Shown one piece after another: positions 1 to 10,020 of a DNA stretch of 64,000 nt (positions within the stretch are counted from its first letter, which is position 1; each line of letters begins with the position of its first letter). Source of the DNA: Leishmania donovani. Taxonomy: Eukaryota > Euglenozoa > Kinetoplastea > Trypanosomatida > Trypanosomatidae. The DNA lies in the NCBI RefSeq assembly GCF_000227135.1, contig NC_018260.1, positions 176,006 to 240,005 of the forward strand, given 5' to 3'. A program made the translations under genes and the position numbers. The notes under the pieces are model-generated. The model saw only the letters and a list, made by a program, of their open reading frames with translations. It did not search any database and had not been told where the DNA came from.

Positions 1-487
1 CGGTCTCGTGGTTCTGCTGCACTCTGTTTAACTTCATGGCAAAGTAGCGGGCCGCAGCCGCCGCATTCGCCTCCTCCACGCGCTTCACCGTCACAAAGGA
101 CGTACCCACGGTGACTTCCTCCACCATCGGCAGCGCCTCAAGCAGCGTGTGGGCAAGTGGAGAAATGTAGCTGTTTGTGCTGTTGAACACCATCGTGTGG
201 GCGTTGGGCGGCAGAAACTGCATCTCATCGACATAAAACTTGTAACACGCGTCGTTGGGGGTTGGCTGGAAGCGGACAAAGACGGCCCGCTGAGGGACGC
301 GGCAGCAGGAGACGAAAGACGGACGCGAGGTGCTCTGCCGCGACGCAAGGCCTCGCCGCCAAGTCGTCGGCGCTACAGGAAGCAAGCCGATGAGAAAGAC
401 GTCGAGGCCACCGAGTTTCCCGCAAGCAACCGCTGCTCTGATGGGCTCCCCTGCAGCCCGCCGCAGAGAGAGCGCGCGCGTTCGCAT
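1..487 (-). CDS. NFU-type iron-sulfur cluster scaffold, N-terminal part (runs off left edge)
   Basis: Translating the minus strand from the ATG at 485-487 gives 162 codons open to the window edge. Residues 1 to about 75 are rich in Arg, Ser and Ala with few acidic residues, as expected of a mitochondrial presequence. Then comes FVRFQPTPNDACYKF, the hallmark start of the Nfu/NifU N-terminal domain (family pattern TPNPNxxKF), followed by LPPNAHTMVF, SPLAHTLLEALPMVEEV and TVGTSFVTVKR, which match the conserved SPLA...L..I.GV..V..G.DF.TV.K pattern. The family hands Fe-S clusters to mitochondrial apoproteins. The C-terminal NifU-like domain with its CxxC motif would lie beyond the window, so completeness cannot be judged. 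It is the last visible gene of the minus-strand unit. Confidence 0.85.
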   Translation of the reverse strand, partial: MRTRALSLRRAAGEPIRAAVACGKLGGLDVFLIGLLPVAPTTWRRGLASRQSTSRPSFVSCCRVPQRAVFVRFQPTPNDACYKFYVDEMQFLPPNAHTMVFNSTNSYISPLAHTLLEALPMVEEVTVGTSFVTVKRVEEANAAAAARYFAMKLNRVQQNHET

Positions 488-1469
488 TTCAGTTTCGATA
501 ATGAACGGACCGTGTTGTTTTTTTGTTTCGCCTTCATTGGCTGCTGCTGCAGCGGATGATTCTGCGACGCTTTTGGTCGCAATGCGCCCGCAGGTATATA
601 CATATATATATATATGTATATGTATATATGTATGTATGTGTGTGTATGTGTGTATATCTATGTGTGTCCACAGCAAGAAAAGCGGCCGAAGAAGGAGTGA
701 AGCAGGCAGAGCAACTCGTCGATAGCAGCAGTGAAAACGATTCCGCTAGTCACAAGATCGGCGGCGTGCGAGAGATGAACCATCCACGAGCCCACAGCGC
801 ACACGGACGCGCCTTGACCCTGCAGGATGATGTGGCGCAGTCAACGTCGCTAAGTAGCAGCCGTACAGCGCCTCTAGGTGATCGCCCTCCACCCTCTATC
901 GATTAGAACACCGGCTACGCGCTAGGTGGAAGGGTGTTTGACTCTTGAACCAAATCCTTGTGCAAGCCGCCGAGTTGCCCGGTGGGTCGTTCTTGGGCCG
1001 CACTGTCTCCTCTCCCACGCCGGAGAGACGTGTGTGTGTGTGTGTGTGTGAGCCGTATTTACGACCTGCCATAAAAGAACTCAGAAGGGCGCGAGGGAGG
1101 GAGACGGCCACCGTCGCGAATGAGTTTGAGCTCCCATCTGCGCATCTTCGACTCTCGCTCTCTCCATCGCGGGTGTTCTTGGTCACACTCAGACCCTACT
1201 GCTTCAACGGTGCTGGCGCGGAGGCGCACCAAAGAAGTGGAGGGTGATAGCAGAAGATCGGAAAAAGACATCCGTTCTTTCCTCCGGTCTAGCCCGCCCC
1301 CCCCCCACCGCCCCCTGTCCACCACTTTAAAAGCAGAGGCCGCTTTTCGCCACGAGCGCCCTCTGCTCCTTCCCTTCCCCTCGCCTCAGCCACACCACCA
1401 CCAACAGCCTCACGCCACCCTAATCGTTGCAACTCTGCGCCCACCCGCTTCCCTTCAATTCGCGGTGCT
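488..1469. other. Intergenic spacer (5' of NFU-like gene, 3' of ZNFX1-like gene)
   Basis: No coding region is seen. It holds a TA/TG-rich microsatellite at about 591-668, a short TG run near 1030-1049 and a C-run near 1291-1301. On the minus strand this would be 3' UTR of the upstream gene plus 5' UTR of the NFU-like gene. Confidence 0.6.
591..668. repeat. TA/TG microsatellite tract
   Basis: About 78 bp of almost pure alternating purine-pyrimidine sequence (TATA and TGTA/TGTG units). On the minus strand it lies just upstream of the NFU-like start codon, in the predicted 5' flank. Confidence 0.8.
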
Positions 1470-4400
1470 CTACTCGGCAAATTGCAGTCGTTGCGCCTGC
1501 GCCTCCTCGGTCGCCTCCGCCACCAGGCGCGGCATCAACGTGTCCAGCTCGGTGTTGAGGGCCGTCTGCACCTCCAGCGCGTGCCGCAACTTCACAGCCC
1601 AGCCGTCCAGCACCGCCTGATATGCGTCTCGCGAGGCCTTCTCCTGCGACTGCTGTGTGGCCCTCAGCGCCGCGTGCTGCGCTCGGTACACTTCGTAGTC
1701 CGTCTTCTCTGTCGCTCGTCCGCTGCTGATCTCCAGCGCCTCCTTCCTCACAAGCAGTTCGGACTTCTTGCTAGCGATGGTGAACTCGCGGCGAAGCTCC
1801 GTCTGAGCCTCGGTGGAGAGGAGATGACGTGGGAGCGCGGTGCCCATCACCTCGCTGTCCTCCTCCTCGTCGCCGTCGTCCGCATCTGCGCCGCCGTGCG
1901 GGTGTCCTGCCATGGGGCCGTGATGGCCGCTCTGCGCGTGGTCTACCGGTGGCGTAGCGAGAAGCTCGTACCCAAACTTCTTTGCAACCTTGTTGTAGAG
2001 CGCCACACACCCAGCGCACGCCGTCTCCTCGAGCATGTACGTGCCGTCGTCGGCCACGGCACTCTGCACGGTCTCCTCTTCGGCAGCGCGCTGACGGCGT
2101 GACAGGTGCGCCGTGACGCAGTGGCACGCAACCGTGGAGCGGGTGCCGCAGCGTGTACACATGACGGAGACCGGCGTGCGACAGAGTCCCGTCGGCTCCC
2201 CGCAGCGACGTTCCTGGAAATGATGGAAAAAGGCGTACTGCACCACCTGGTTGCTGTCCGTGCCGCTCACCACTCGCTGGCCGCACGTCAACTCTGTCAG
2301 ACCGGTGTAGGCGCACGGCGCACACGACGCACTACAGACACGATGACACGTGTGGCCACACGGCAGCAATGCGCCACAGGGGTATGGGCAAGACGCGTGG
2401 GTAACCTCGTTCGTCGTCGTACGGCCGTTCTCTTCAAGGTGCGCAGTGCCGATGCGGTGCTGCGCATGACACGGTTTCAGGCAAGCATGCGAAGAGTTGG
2501 GGCACGCGTTGTACACCTGCAGGCAGAGCGAGAGGCACTCAGTAGGGCCATGCACCTGAACCGTCACGAGCTCCTCGTCGGCGTCCGCATCCTCCTCTTC
2601 TCCTTCCGGCGCCGGCGCTGCGGCAGCTTTGGCGTCGTCGTGCTCCCGCACAACGGCGATACGGCGACACTTGAAGTGGTCAGGGCACACCATCGCCAGC
2701 ACGCTGGCCCCCACCTCAGAGGGCAGCCAGTACCCCCGATGATCCTTCGGTGCCAGTAGGCGCCGCTGACGCTGCACGAGAGACTCGGCCTTGGCGAACA
2801 GTGGGATGCAGGCGAACAGCTCGCGGCTGCCGATAAGAAACACGCCATGGCGCACTCGTCGCAGCAGTCGCCACAGCCACCACTGCAGGCGTGTCACAAA
2901 GAGCGACGCGGATCCGTCAGAAGACTCTGCCCAAAGTTGCTGCCACTGCTCATGCCGCACGTCTGGCCGATGGCTTCCGCCGTCGGCGACGGTGCCAGAG
3001 GTGCCGCCGCGACTCTTATGCAGCGCAGCAATCACTACCTCGAGCAGGCCGGAGAGGCACACAATGCCCACCTCCGCCTCACACTCCGCCTCTTCAAGGC
3101 TAGTGTAAGACATGGTCGTGGTCACCGCTGGCGGCGCTGTCGTCACCGCAGACGCCGGAGAGACGGCCTCGTTGCCGGCATCCTCCAGTGACTCCTTCCA
3201 CACCCGCACCGACTGCCGGAAATGGGGAGATAACGCGAGCGCGGACCTCGACAGTGCCGCCGAGATCGTCTCCGCCTCGCCCGCGGTGCTCGTGTAGATG
3301 CCAAAAGATGTTTGCGCCGGTGGCGTCGTCTTCGACGATGCGCCGTCGCAACGCGCAGGGTGGTAGCTGGAGAGATACTCCATGAGAAACACCGCTGCAG
3401 CTGCGTCGGCAGCAACGCAATTATCCAGCGAAGCACCATGGCTCCACACCTCCACCGCGCTGTGAGAGGCCAGTCCGAGAAATGCCGGGGGCGGTGAGGC
3501 GGTGTCGGTGACTCCCTGGAGCCGCCCCGACACTTCGCCGTCTTCTCCGGCTTGCTGGGCGTCATCGCCTTCACTGTTCGCCGGCTCCTCTGTGACCTTG
3601 GCTAGAGCCCGGGCATCCTCGATAGTGTAGCGCAGCAGCGCCTGCACCTCCGCACGGCGGCATCGCAGCGAGTCACGTAGAACTGTGGTGGTGAGGTCGC
3701 CAGTGCGCTTCAGCTCCGTGTGCAGTGACCGCAGCAACGCCAGCACAATGCGCTCATGCGATCGGCGACGCTCTTGAAAGGCTGGCACCTCAGAGGTGAG
3801 CGAGTAGACGAAGCTGGACACAGGGGTAAGCATTGCGAAAATGCTGTCCTGCACCGCGTCGATGTCGTCGATGCACATGTGCGATGGCTGCCAGCACCAA
3901 AGGTACGGCAGCAGCAGCCCCTGCGTCAGCTCCGTCGGGGTGCTGGTCAGGACAGTGTGTCGAGTGCTCTGCGAAGTGGCTGCTACGCCCCAGACCAGAT
4001 CCAGAAAGGACTGGAAGAGCGACTTGACAGATTCGTGAACGGCAGCGTGGATGTGCTGCGCTAGCTCACTCTGCTTCTCAAGGTACACGATGTGCCACCC
4101 CTCCAGCTGCTCCTTAGATAACGAGGAGAGGCGCGTGGTAGGCGGCATCGTAACCGGTGCGTACCGCCCCTCTGGTGCGGCGTTCAGCGACTCCCACGTC
4201 GTTGAAGAGGCTCCGCCATGAGCAGTGGAGGCAACGAGGTAGAGGGACGTGGCCACGTCGCAATCCGGCCAGAAGTCCCTCACGATGAACTCCGCCCAGC
4301 TTTGCGCAGGCGCAGAAGACTTACTCGCGCGGGCCACCAAATCCGCCGCGTCACGCGCAGACAGCGTCAACGAGAGCAGCGGCGCAGCCACCGACACTGC

Positions 4401-7400
4401 GGCACGGCATCCGCCGCTCCACAAGCCGGTAGCCTCAAGGCGGCGCAACTCCGTGTTGAGCTGCGTTGTTAGTGGGGCGTTGAGAGACCGCGTGTGCGAC
4501 TCCTTAACCAGAGCTGCGAGAGAGGCAATATCGCTTAATTGCCACGCTACCTGCGTGTTGCGTGCGCCGCTCCGCCTCCCCCTCTCCTGCTCCTCGTCCA
4601 TGAGGTCTTTGCTGGAACTGAAGAGAAACTGGGCAACCGAGGCCGGCACGGTGGACGTGGCGACGGCGGGACGCAGCAGCAGCGGTGTGGAACAGTACAG
4701 GAGCCCCTCGTTGAGCTGCTGGTACAGTCGACGAGCCTCTGCCACGATGAGGCTCGCCTCATCCAACAAGCTGCCCCCGGCGCTTCCGCCGGCATAGGTG
4801 GAGAAGAGCTCCTCCACAGTGGCGCAACGCAGCGCAGCGACGATCTGCTTAACCGACGCCATCGCGTGCTTGATGCCGCCCTGCACGCTGCGCTGCTGCT
4901 CCTGGCGCGCGGCTGCGTGCAGCTTGCCGCGCACCAGCGCTGAGGCGTAGAGAACAGCGGTTTTGCCACTCCCCGTACACCCATCGACCACCCTCACCGA
5001 GACAGGCACCCCGCTGCTCCCTTGCGCCGCGGCGCCGGTGCAGTTTCTGGAGAGGCCGGTGCCGGCGGTGAGGGAGTGGAGAGCTTCAACCTGTGCTGAG
5101 GAGAAGCCGACCGCCTCGTTTACCGAGGCCAGAAGGGTCTGCAGTGAGGTGAGCGTCCCATCTCCCAGCCGCTTTCCGCTCGCGCCAGACGACGTCGAAG
5201 ACACGGCGGCATCTATCCCGTTGCCGGAGCCAGACAGCAGGGCAGCGACTGGAGCTGTGAGAGATGACGCGTAGCGCTGCATCGGGACAGCACCATCTGT
5301 GAAGTGCTCGGTCCACAGACCCGACACCGCGTCCGCGCCAAACGGCTGGCCTGAGCTGCGGCTGCCGCCGCGACTGTTCGCAGTATTGATGCGGCCCTTG
5401 CTGTTCACGCCCGCCTCCGCCTGCCGTACACTGAGGGACAAGGCGTGAAGGCGACGGAGGCAGTCAAGGTACGTCAGGGCTGGCGTGCCGGTTGGAAGGA
5501 GCCGCTCCGGCGGCGCAGCGGCGGGTGCAGAGAGCAAGGCCGTGCGCCGACGTCGAGAGCCGCGTCGCTGATGCCCCGCCGCCTCAGCCCCTAACACGAT
5601 CCACGCCTGCGCCTGCCCATCCTCTGCAGCCGCGGCGCTCGTAAGGACGAAGTCTGTGAGCATGTCCGCATCACGCAGCACGTGTGCCGTCACTCGAGAA
5701 GAGGCGGTGGAGGCGCTGCTGCCCTTTTCCCCAGCCGAGCGGTCACTTGTCACGTGCGTGAGCACCAATGGAAATATAGCCCACTGGCCATTGAGCTGTA
5801 CCAAGGCATAGGCGAAGAGGGAGGCATCCGTGTCAGACACTCGGGCCGACTGCAGCGCTGACACGAGCGCCTTTATCTCTTCTTGGTGCCGCCGATCGCG
5901 AGAGCCTTGCACACACAAGTGAACCGGCAGACCAAAGGCTGCGTAGTGCTGCACCTCTGCCAACGAATACTCCGCCAGCCCGCCAGACCGCGGGCCCACA
6001 GCCTCCACGCCGCTCACACGCACAGCTATGACGCCCTCGACACGACCTCTGCCCAGCTCCTCCGAGCCGTCAGACAGCTTGGTCACGCGTCGCACCGCGC
6101 GAGCGGTGCTGCTGTATAGTTCAGCGTAGGCTGCCAGCGCAGTGCCGCGGATAAACTGCTGGACCTCGCGGCTGAGGTACGGATTGTAGGTGCGCCGCAG
6201 AGCCGTCAACTGCTCCACCACCGCACGATCTTGCAAGTGCCACCCGTCTTGGATGCGTTGTAGGGTGGGCGGAACAAGAAGCTCTGCAAGAGTGTCTGTC
6301 ACGTCGTCGCTGGCGCCGCTGCGGTTAGCGTCCAAGCGGTCGTGCGAGCGTCGCACATCGTCCTCGAGCTGCAGCCAGCGCAGCACCTCCTTAAAGATGC
6401 CGGTGGCAGCCACCGCTTCGAGCACCTCGGAGATCGCCTCCTCCGACCCACTCACATCCATCGCCGCTTCTTTGCTGCGCCCGCTGTGGGACTGCTGCAA
6501 CCACACATGAGAGAGGCGGGCGAGGACCAGCTCCACACCGTTGCAGGCTTGCCGAGCGCTGCGTCGCACCTCGGCTGTGGCGAGAGAGGCGTCCATCGAA
6601 ACAGCAGCGCTACTGCTCGCGTACTGTAGCCCCAGAAGTAGGCAGGAGTGCAGTGTGTTCGTCATCAGCTGCCTGGTAGACGCGACGGAATCCGCGGCAA
6701 TCAGCTGCATCGCCACCTGCGAAGCCCCGTCCACATACAGCGGAGACGCGAGAAAGAGATATACCAACCGGTGGCACAGCCGCGGCAGGCGCATAGCCGA
6801 CTCCACGTGCAGGAACACGGCGAGTAGGGCGCGCAACGCAAAGCTGACGGTGCGCCGCAGTCGGTCGAGCGTCTTCGCATCGGCGCCGCGCATGGCGTCC
6901 GGTTTAATGCTTAGCAGCATCGGGAGCTGCAGCGTGCGCCGCCAGCCCTCGCGGCCAGCGTTGGCTCCAGCGCCCGGTGACGAAGATGCTGCCGCTGCTT
7001 CGAGGAATGTCAGCTGCGCGAGACCCGGTGGCTGCTCCAGTAGCGTCGCCAGCCAGCGTACCACGACCGCTATGCTCCCCTCCACCGCCTCACGCCAGAG
7101 ATCGACATCTGAGGCCGTGAAAAGAGATGTGTTGTATGTTATGAATTCCTGGTGCGTCGCCCAAGCCGCACCCGACGCCGCTCCGCTATCACTGGCAGTG
7201 GCGGACGCCTTGGCGGCGTTCTCCGAGGGTCGCCTCGGCTGGCAGCGAAGGAGCAACAGATCGGCGGGATGTGCGACGGCAGCGTCTCCTGTCGCTGCCG
7301 GCTGCATAGCGGATTCCCCGCCAGCGCCGGCGACGTCCATAAGCAACGACGAGGAGCTGGCTGCGTCGCTCTCCGCTGTTGAAGGTTGCGGAGCGGCGAG

Positions 7401-7823
7401 TACCAGCGTGCGGCCATCGTTCGCCACCAGCTCCACGGTGAGCAAGCGCAGCAGGGACCCTTCCTCACTGCAGTGGAGAAGCTGCTGATACACCAGCTCC
7501 TTTGTGAAGCCACCCAGACAGACAGAAATGTCATCTTCCATCAGCGTCGCAACGTCCACCGCTGTCACCGAGGCGCTCGCGTGAGACAAGGTCTGAGTTG
7601 TTGACGTGGGAGTGGCGGTGGTGGCACCGAGAAGCCGCGACACGAGTGCCGCCCGTTCCGCCTCCAGTGATCCACTTCGACGGGAGGTGATGCCGAAGAT
7701 GACCTCGAAATACAACGCGTAGGGAGACGACGACGAGCTTCGGACGGCAGAGGTAACGTCGGAAGCATCATGCGCTCCCGCGCGTTCCGAGGCCGCGTCC
7801 GCCTCCTCACGGAAACGCTTCAT
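1470..7823 (-). CDS. Large P-loop protein with NF-X1-type zinc fingers, ZNFX1/UPF1-helicase related
   Basis: 2,117 aa, starting at the first in-frame ATG (7821-7823; the codon six bases further upstream is TTG). A Walker A motif GCTGSGKT lies near residue 946 and a candidate Walker B-like segment CIDDIDAVQDS some 370 residues later, suggesting a superfamily 1 NTPase core that is diverged or interrupted by insertions. From about residue 1750 to 1945 the protein is Cys/His-rich, with CPNSSHACLKPCHAQH, YPCGALLPCGHTCHRVC and CxxC pairs typical of NF-X1 zinc fingers. The last 150 residues look like a charged coiled coil. Helicase plus NF-X1 fingers is the layout of ZNFX1, linked to RNA surveillance and small-RNA inheritance in animals. 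The role here is inferred only at the level of an RNA-associated NTPase, and helicase activity is uncertain because later motifs are hard to see. Confidence 0.75.
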   Translation of the reverse strand: MKRFREEADAASERAGAHDASDVTSAVRSSSSSPYALYFEVIFGITSRRSGSLEAERAALVSRLLGATTATPTSTTQTLSHASASVTAVDVATLMEDDISVCLGGFTKELVYQQLLHCSEEGSLLRLLTVELVANDGRTLVLAAPQPSTAESDAASSSSLLMDVAGAGGESAMQPAATGDAAVAHPADLLLLRCQPRRPSENAAKASATASDSGAASGAAWATHQEFITYNTSLFTASDVDLWREAVEGSIAVVVRWLATLLEQPPGLAQLTFLEAAAASSSPGAGANAGREGWRRTLQLPMLLSIKPDAMRGADAKTLDRLRRTVSFALRALLAVFLHVESAMRLPRLCHRLVYLFLASPLYVDGASQVAMQLIAADSVASTRQLMTNTLHSCLLLGLQYASSSAAVSMDASLATAEVRRSARQACNGVELVLARLSHVWLQQSHSGRSKEAAMDVSGSEEAISEVLEAVAATGIFKEVLRWLQLEDDVRRSHDRLDANRSGASDDVTDTLAELLVPPTLQRIQDGWHLQDRAVVEQLTALRRTYNPYLSREVQQFIRGTALAAYAELYSSTARAVRRVTKLSDGSEELGRGRVEGVIAVRVSGVEAVGPRSGGLAEYSLAEVQHYAAFGLPVHLCVQGSRDRRHQEEIKALVSALQSARVSDTDASLFAYALVQLNGQWAIFPLVLTHVTSDRSAGEKGSSASTASSRVTAHVLRDADMLTDFVLTSAAAAEDGQAQAWIVLGAEAAGHQRRGSRRRRTALLSAPAAAPPERLLPTGTPALTYLDCLRRLHALSLSVRQAEAGVNSKGRINTANSRGGSRSSGQPFGADAVSGLWTEHFTDGAVPMQRYASSLTAPVAALLSGSGNGIDAAVSSTSSGASGKRLGDGTLTSLQTLLASVNEAVGFSSAQVEALHSLTAGTGLSRNCTGAAAQGSSGVPVSVRVVDGCTGSGKTAVLYASALVRGKLHAAARQEQQRSVQGGIKHAMASVKQIVAALRCATVEELFSTYAGGSAGGSLLDEASLIVAEARRLYQQLNEGLLYCSTPLLLRPAVATSTVPASVAQFLFSSSKDLMDEEQERGRRSGARNTQVAWQLSDIASLAALVKESHTRSLNAPLTTQLNTELRRLEATGLWSGGCRAAVSVAAPLLSLTLSARDAADLVARASKSSAPAQSWAEFIVRDFWPDCDVATSLYLVASTAHGGASSTTWESLNAAPEGRYAPVTMPPTTRLSSLSKEQLEGWHIVYLEKQSELAQHIHAAVHESVKSLFQSFLDLVWGVAATSQSTRHTVLTSTPTELTQGLLLPYLWCWQPSHMCIDDIDAVQDSIFAMLTPVSSFVYSLTSEVPAFQERRRSHERIVLALLRSLHTELKRTGDLTTTVLRDSLRCRRAEVQALLRYTIEDARALAKVTEEPANSEGDDAQQAGEDGEVSGRLQGVTDTASPPPAFLGLASHSAVEVWSHGASLDNCVAADAAAAVFLMEYLSSYHPARCDGASSKTTPPAQTSFGIYTSTAGEAETISAALSRSALALSPHFRQSVRVWKESLEDAGNEAVSPASAVTTAPPAVTTTMSYTSLEEAECEAEVGIVCLSGLLEVVIAALHKSRGGTSGTVADGGSHRPDVRHEQWQQLWAESSDGSASLFVTRLQWWLWRLLRRVRHGVFLIGSRELFACIPLFAKAESLVQRQRRLLAPKDHRGYWLPSEVGASVLAMVCPDHFKCRRIAVVREHDDAKAAAAPAPEGEEEDADADEELVTVQVHGPTECLSLCLQVYNACPNSSHACLKPCHAQHRIGTAHLEENGRTTTNEVTHASCPYPCGALLPCGHTCHRVCSASCAPCAYTGLTELTCGQRVVSGTDSNQVVQYAFFHHFQERRCGEPTGLCRTPVSVMCTRCGTRSTVACHCVTAHLSRRQRAAEEETVQSAVADDGTYMLEETACAGCVALYNKVAKKFGYELLATPPVDHAQSGHHGPMAGHPHGGADADDGDEEEDSEVMGTALPRHLLSTEAQTELRREFTIASKKSELLVRKEALEISSGRATEKTDYEVYRAQHAALRATQQSQEKASRDAYQAVLDGWAVKLRHALEVQTALNTELDTLMPRLVAEATEEAQAQRLQFAE

Positions 7824-8184
7824 CGGCAAGCGGGAGGGAAGAAGGGTAGAGACTGCACACGGTTACCGTCCCACCCCAGGGACCGCTCTGCTGAGTTGCA
7901 GAAAGAAAGGCGAGGGGAGACGATGGAGATGGCAAAGCCGCACGAACGGAGACACGCGCACCTCGACGTCGTGCCACTGATGCCGAACTGCGTGAGACAA
8001 GCCGCTGGGCGCGCTCTATGACGGCACCTACCTCCGTGCGTGTTACCGTGAATGGGCGGGGATATGCCTACCTACGTGCGTGGGTTGGGGGCAGTGGATA
8101 GTGCAAAGGAAAAGCGAAAAAGAGTGAGGCACAGCTGCACGACAAGCTCGATCAAGTACAAAAGCGTGCACCAAAACAAGAAGG

Positions 8185-8227
<43 letters not shown>

Positions 8228-8946
8228 CTGCCTCAAGCCGGACGTCGTTAGTACGATTTAACTGATAGCCCCGATGCACAGGCACAGACGCACACACGGG
8301 CAGAGCCGGAGACACGGCAGAGGGAGTTGAAAGGGCACACGCCCAAGTTAGGACGAGCTGAGTATGCGCGAGCACATGGTGCACGTATGTGCGTGTGTAC
8401 CATCAGAAGAGAAGAGACTCAGAGAGAGAACACGAGGAGAGGAAGAGACAGAGGTGCACGGACACAAAGAGATGCACAGATGTGGAGAAATCCCAGCGCA
8501 AGCCATCAAAATCAATGCCGCGTAGGCCGCCTCCTGCTGCGGAAATCTTCGGAGCTGTGAACCGTCGCAACCGCCGGCGTAGAGCGGCAGCGGCGCTGAT
8601 GCGTGGCGTCTGGCATCTAAAAGTAAAGCACACAGGGTACCTAAGCTTCTGCTTGTATGTGAACTTTTCCATGTGGTGACGCCGGTGCAGTGGCGGGAGG
8701 GGGGAGGGTAGTTGACTGAGTCAAGTGCAGGCGGCGTTGGACATTCCCCACGGTTTCGCACCAGCCGCCTCGTGCGTTCGTATTTTGGGAGAAGGTGAAG
8801 ACATGATGAGAGCGAGCGAGAGCCCCGCTCCAGTCGTGCAGCGCACGTAAATTTGTAAGCCGATGCAACGAGCGGCCGCCCACAGAAGGAAGAGGATGAA
8901 CCACACGCGTCGGTGTGTCGGTGCAGTTGTCGCCCGGTACGTGAGG
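7824..8946. other. Intergenic spacer 5' of the ZNFX1-like gene
   Basis: No gene is seen in this 1.1 kb. It contains a GT repeat at 8187-8225 and scattered purine-rich tracts. On the minus strand it should include the 5' UTR and splice acceptor of the ZNFX1-like gene. Confidence 0.5.
8187..8225. repeat. GT dinucleotide microsatellite
   Basis: About 19 uninterrupted GT units in the spacer upstream of the ZNFX1-like gene. Confidence 0.95.
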
Positions 8947-9058
8947 TTTTCCCTTTTTCTCGATGCGCCCATTCCACACCCGCAGCAGGTCCGCAAACAT
9001 ACGCATGCGCAGCCGCCGCTCACCCGCACCAGCGGCAGCACGGCTACATCCTCGACGT
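8947..9058 (-). repeat. Repeat B copy 1 (SIDER-like 3' end)
   Basis: About 112 bp almost identical to 14972-15082. Outside the shared block, on its left side, the two sites differ completely, so this is a true element boundary. Read on the minus strand the block ends in GAGAAAAAGGGAAA, a short A-rich tail as in retroposons. It lies about 200 bp left of repeat A copy 1, within the likely 3' UTR of the RtcB gene. Assignment to the SIDER family is inferred from size, position and A-rich end. Confidence 0.55.
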
Positions 9059-9258
9059 CTAGGACACACCGTCCTGTCATCGAATCGCGGTCGCGCGCCT
9101 AACGCGCACCTCTCGCCCTCCTTCGCCCAGGCATGCAACATAGCGGAAAACAAAAGTGTGTGTGACGAATGGCGCCAGTTAGCGGGCGTGTGTGGGACGA
9201 CATGAGCGCCGACGAGGTAAAGAGGGAAATGAATTTTTCGTTTTCCTTCCCAGCGGGT

Positions 9259-9844
9259 GCCCGCCCTCTGCCGTCCAGCACGAGCTCCAGCGCCACCCCA
9301 CCCCGGCATGTCGCAGGCCCCATCCCGCCCTGCGAAGCAGCGGTGCGCACACGCGGTACAGCAATGCGTCGGCCCAGTCATCTCAGCACCGCCTCCGCCT
9401 CAAGCCCCGACCACCACCACCACCGCCGCATCGCGCAGGTCGCCTCACAGCCGCTCCCACATCATGCCGGTCGCCACGTGATGCAGCCCCCTCGGAGGGG
9501 CCTCGGGCTCCCCACACCAGCGGGCAGTGCGAGGGTCGGGTGGTGGGGTGCGTTCCAGCGACGCGGACACTCTGCCCATCATGTGGATGGCACACGTGTG
9601 TCCACGGTCGCAGGTCGCTCAGACGCAACGCCGTCCAGGACCTGCTATCCGACACCAGCAGCGACACATCGCTCTCACCTCGCCCCAGGTCGTAGGCGCC
9701 TCACCCTGTCACCACCAGAGGTGGCTCCGCATTTGGCAGGGATAGAGAGCGGCGGGCGGCTTCGCCTCCACCCAGAGAGAGTCGGCGTGTGTACTGGGCC
9801 CTGAGCTGCCACGCACCGAGAGGCGTGCCCACACACACACACAC
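9259..9844 (-). repeat. Repeat A copy 1, SIDER-like element (about 586 bp)
   Basis: Near-identical copies occur at 12198-12772 and 28278-28936. All three share a sharp left boundary at GCCCGCCCTCTGCCGTCC with unrelated flanks. Copies 1 and 2 share a right end running into a CA tract. Length, GC-rich composition and location in the 3' UTR of the minus-strand RtcB gene fit the Leishmania SIDER retroposons, which can act as mRNA-destabilising 3' UTR elements. This is the only copy without a gap. Open frames inside it are not conserved as protein and are treated as non-coding. The strand given is that of the adjacent gene and is provisional. Confidence 0.6.
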
Positions 9845-10020
9845 GCACACGCACCGTCTTCATGAGGGAGTGCGAAAGAAGGGGAGTCAACATAAGGCAG
9901 CTGCTGGAAAACGACCGACGGCGCGCAGACGTGGCGCATCTTTTTCTTCGTGCAGTAAGGAGTGCATGTGTCTCGGTGAGGAGGCGGCAGAGAAGGGAGG
10001 TTTGTGACGCACGACATTCC

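Noticed and set aside
6541..7488. 315-aa open frame on the plus strand
   Set aside because: It lies fully antisense to the ZNFX1-like gene, is low-complexity Ser/Arg/Ala and runs against the local coding strand. It is a GC-rich shadow frame.
9192..9804. Open frames of 167-211 aa in repeat A
   Set aside because: Frames begin in unique flank and continue into the repeat. Amino-acid composition is low-complexity and no known retroelement domain is visible, so I treat the repeat as non-coding.
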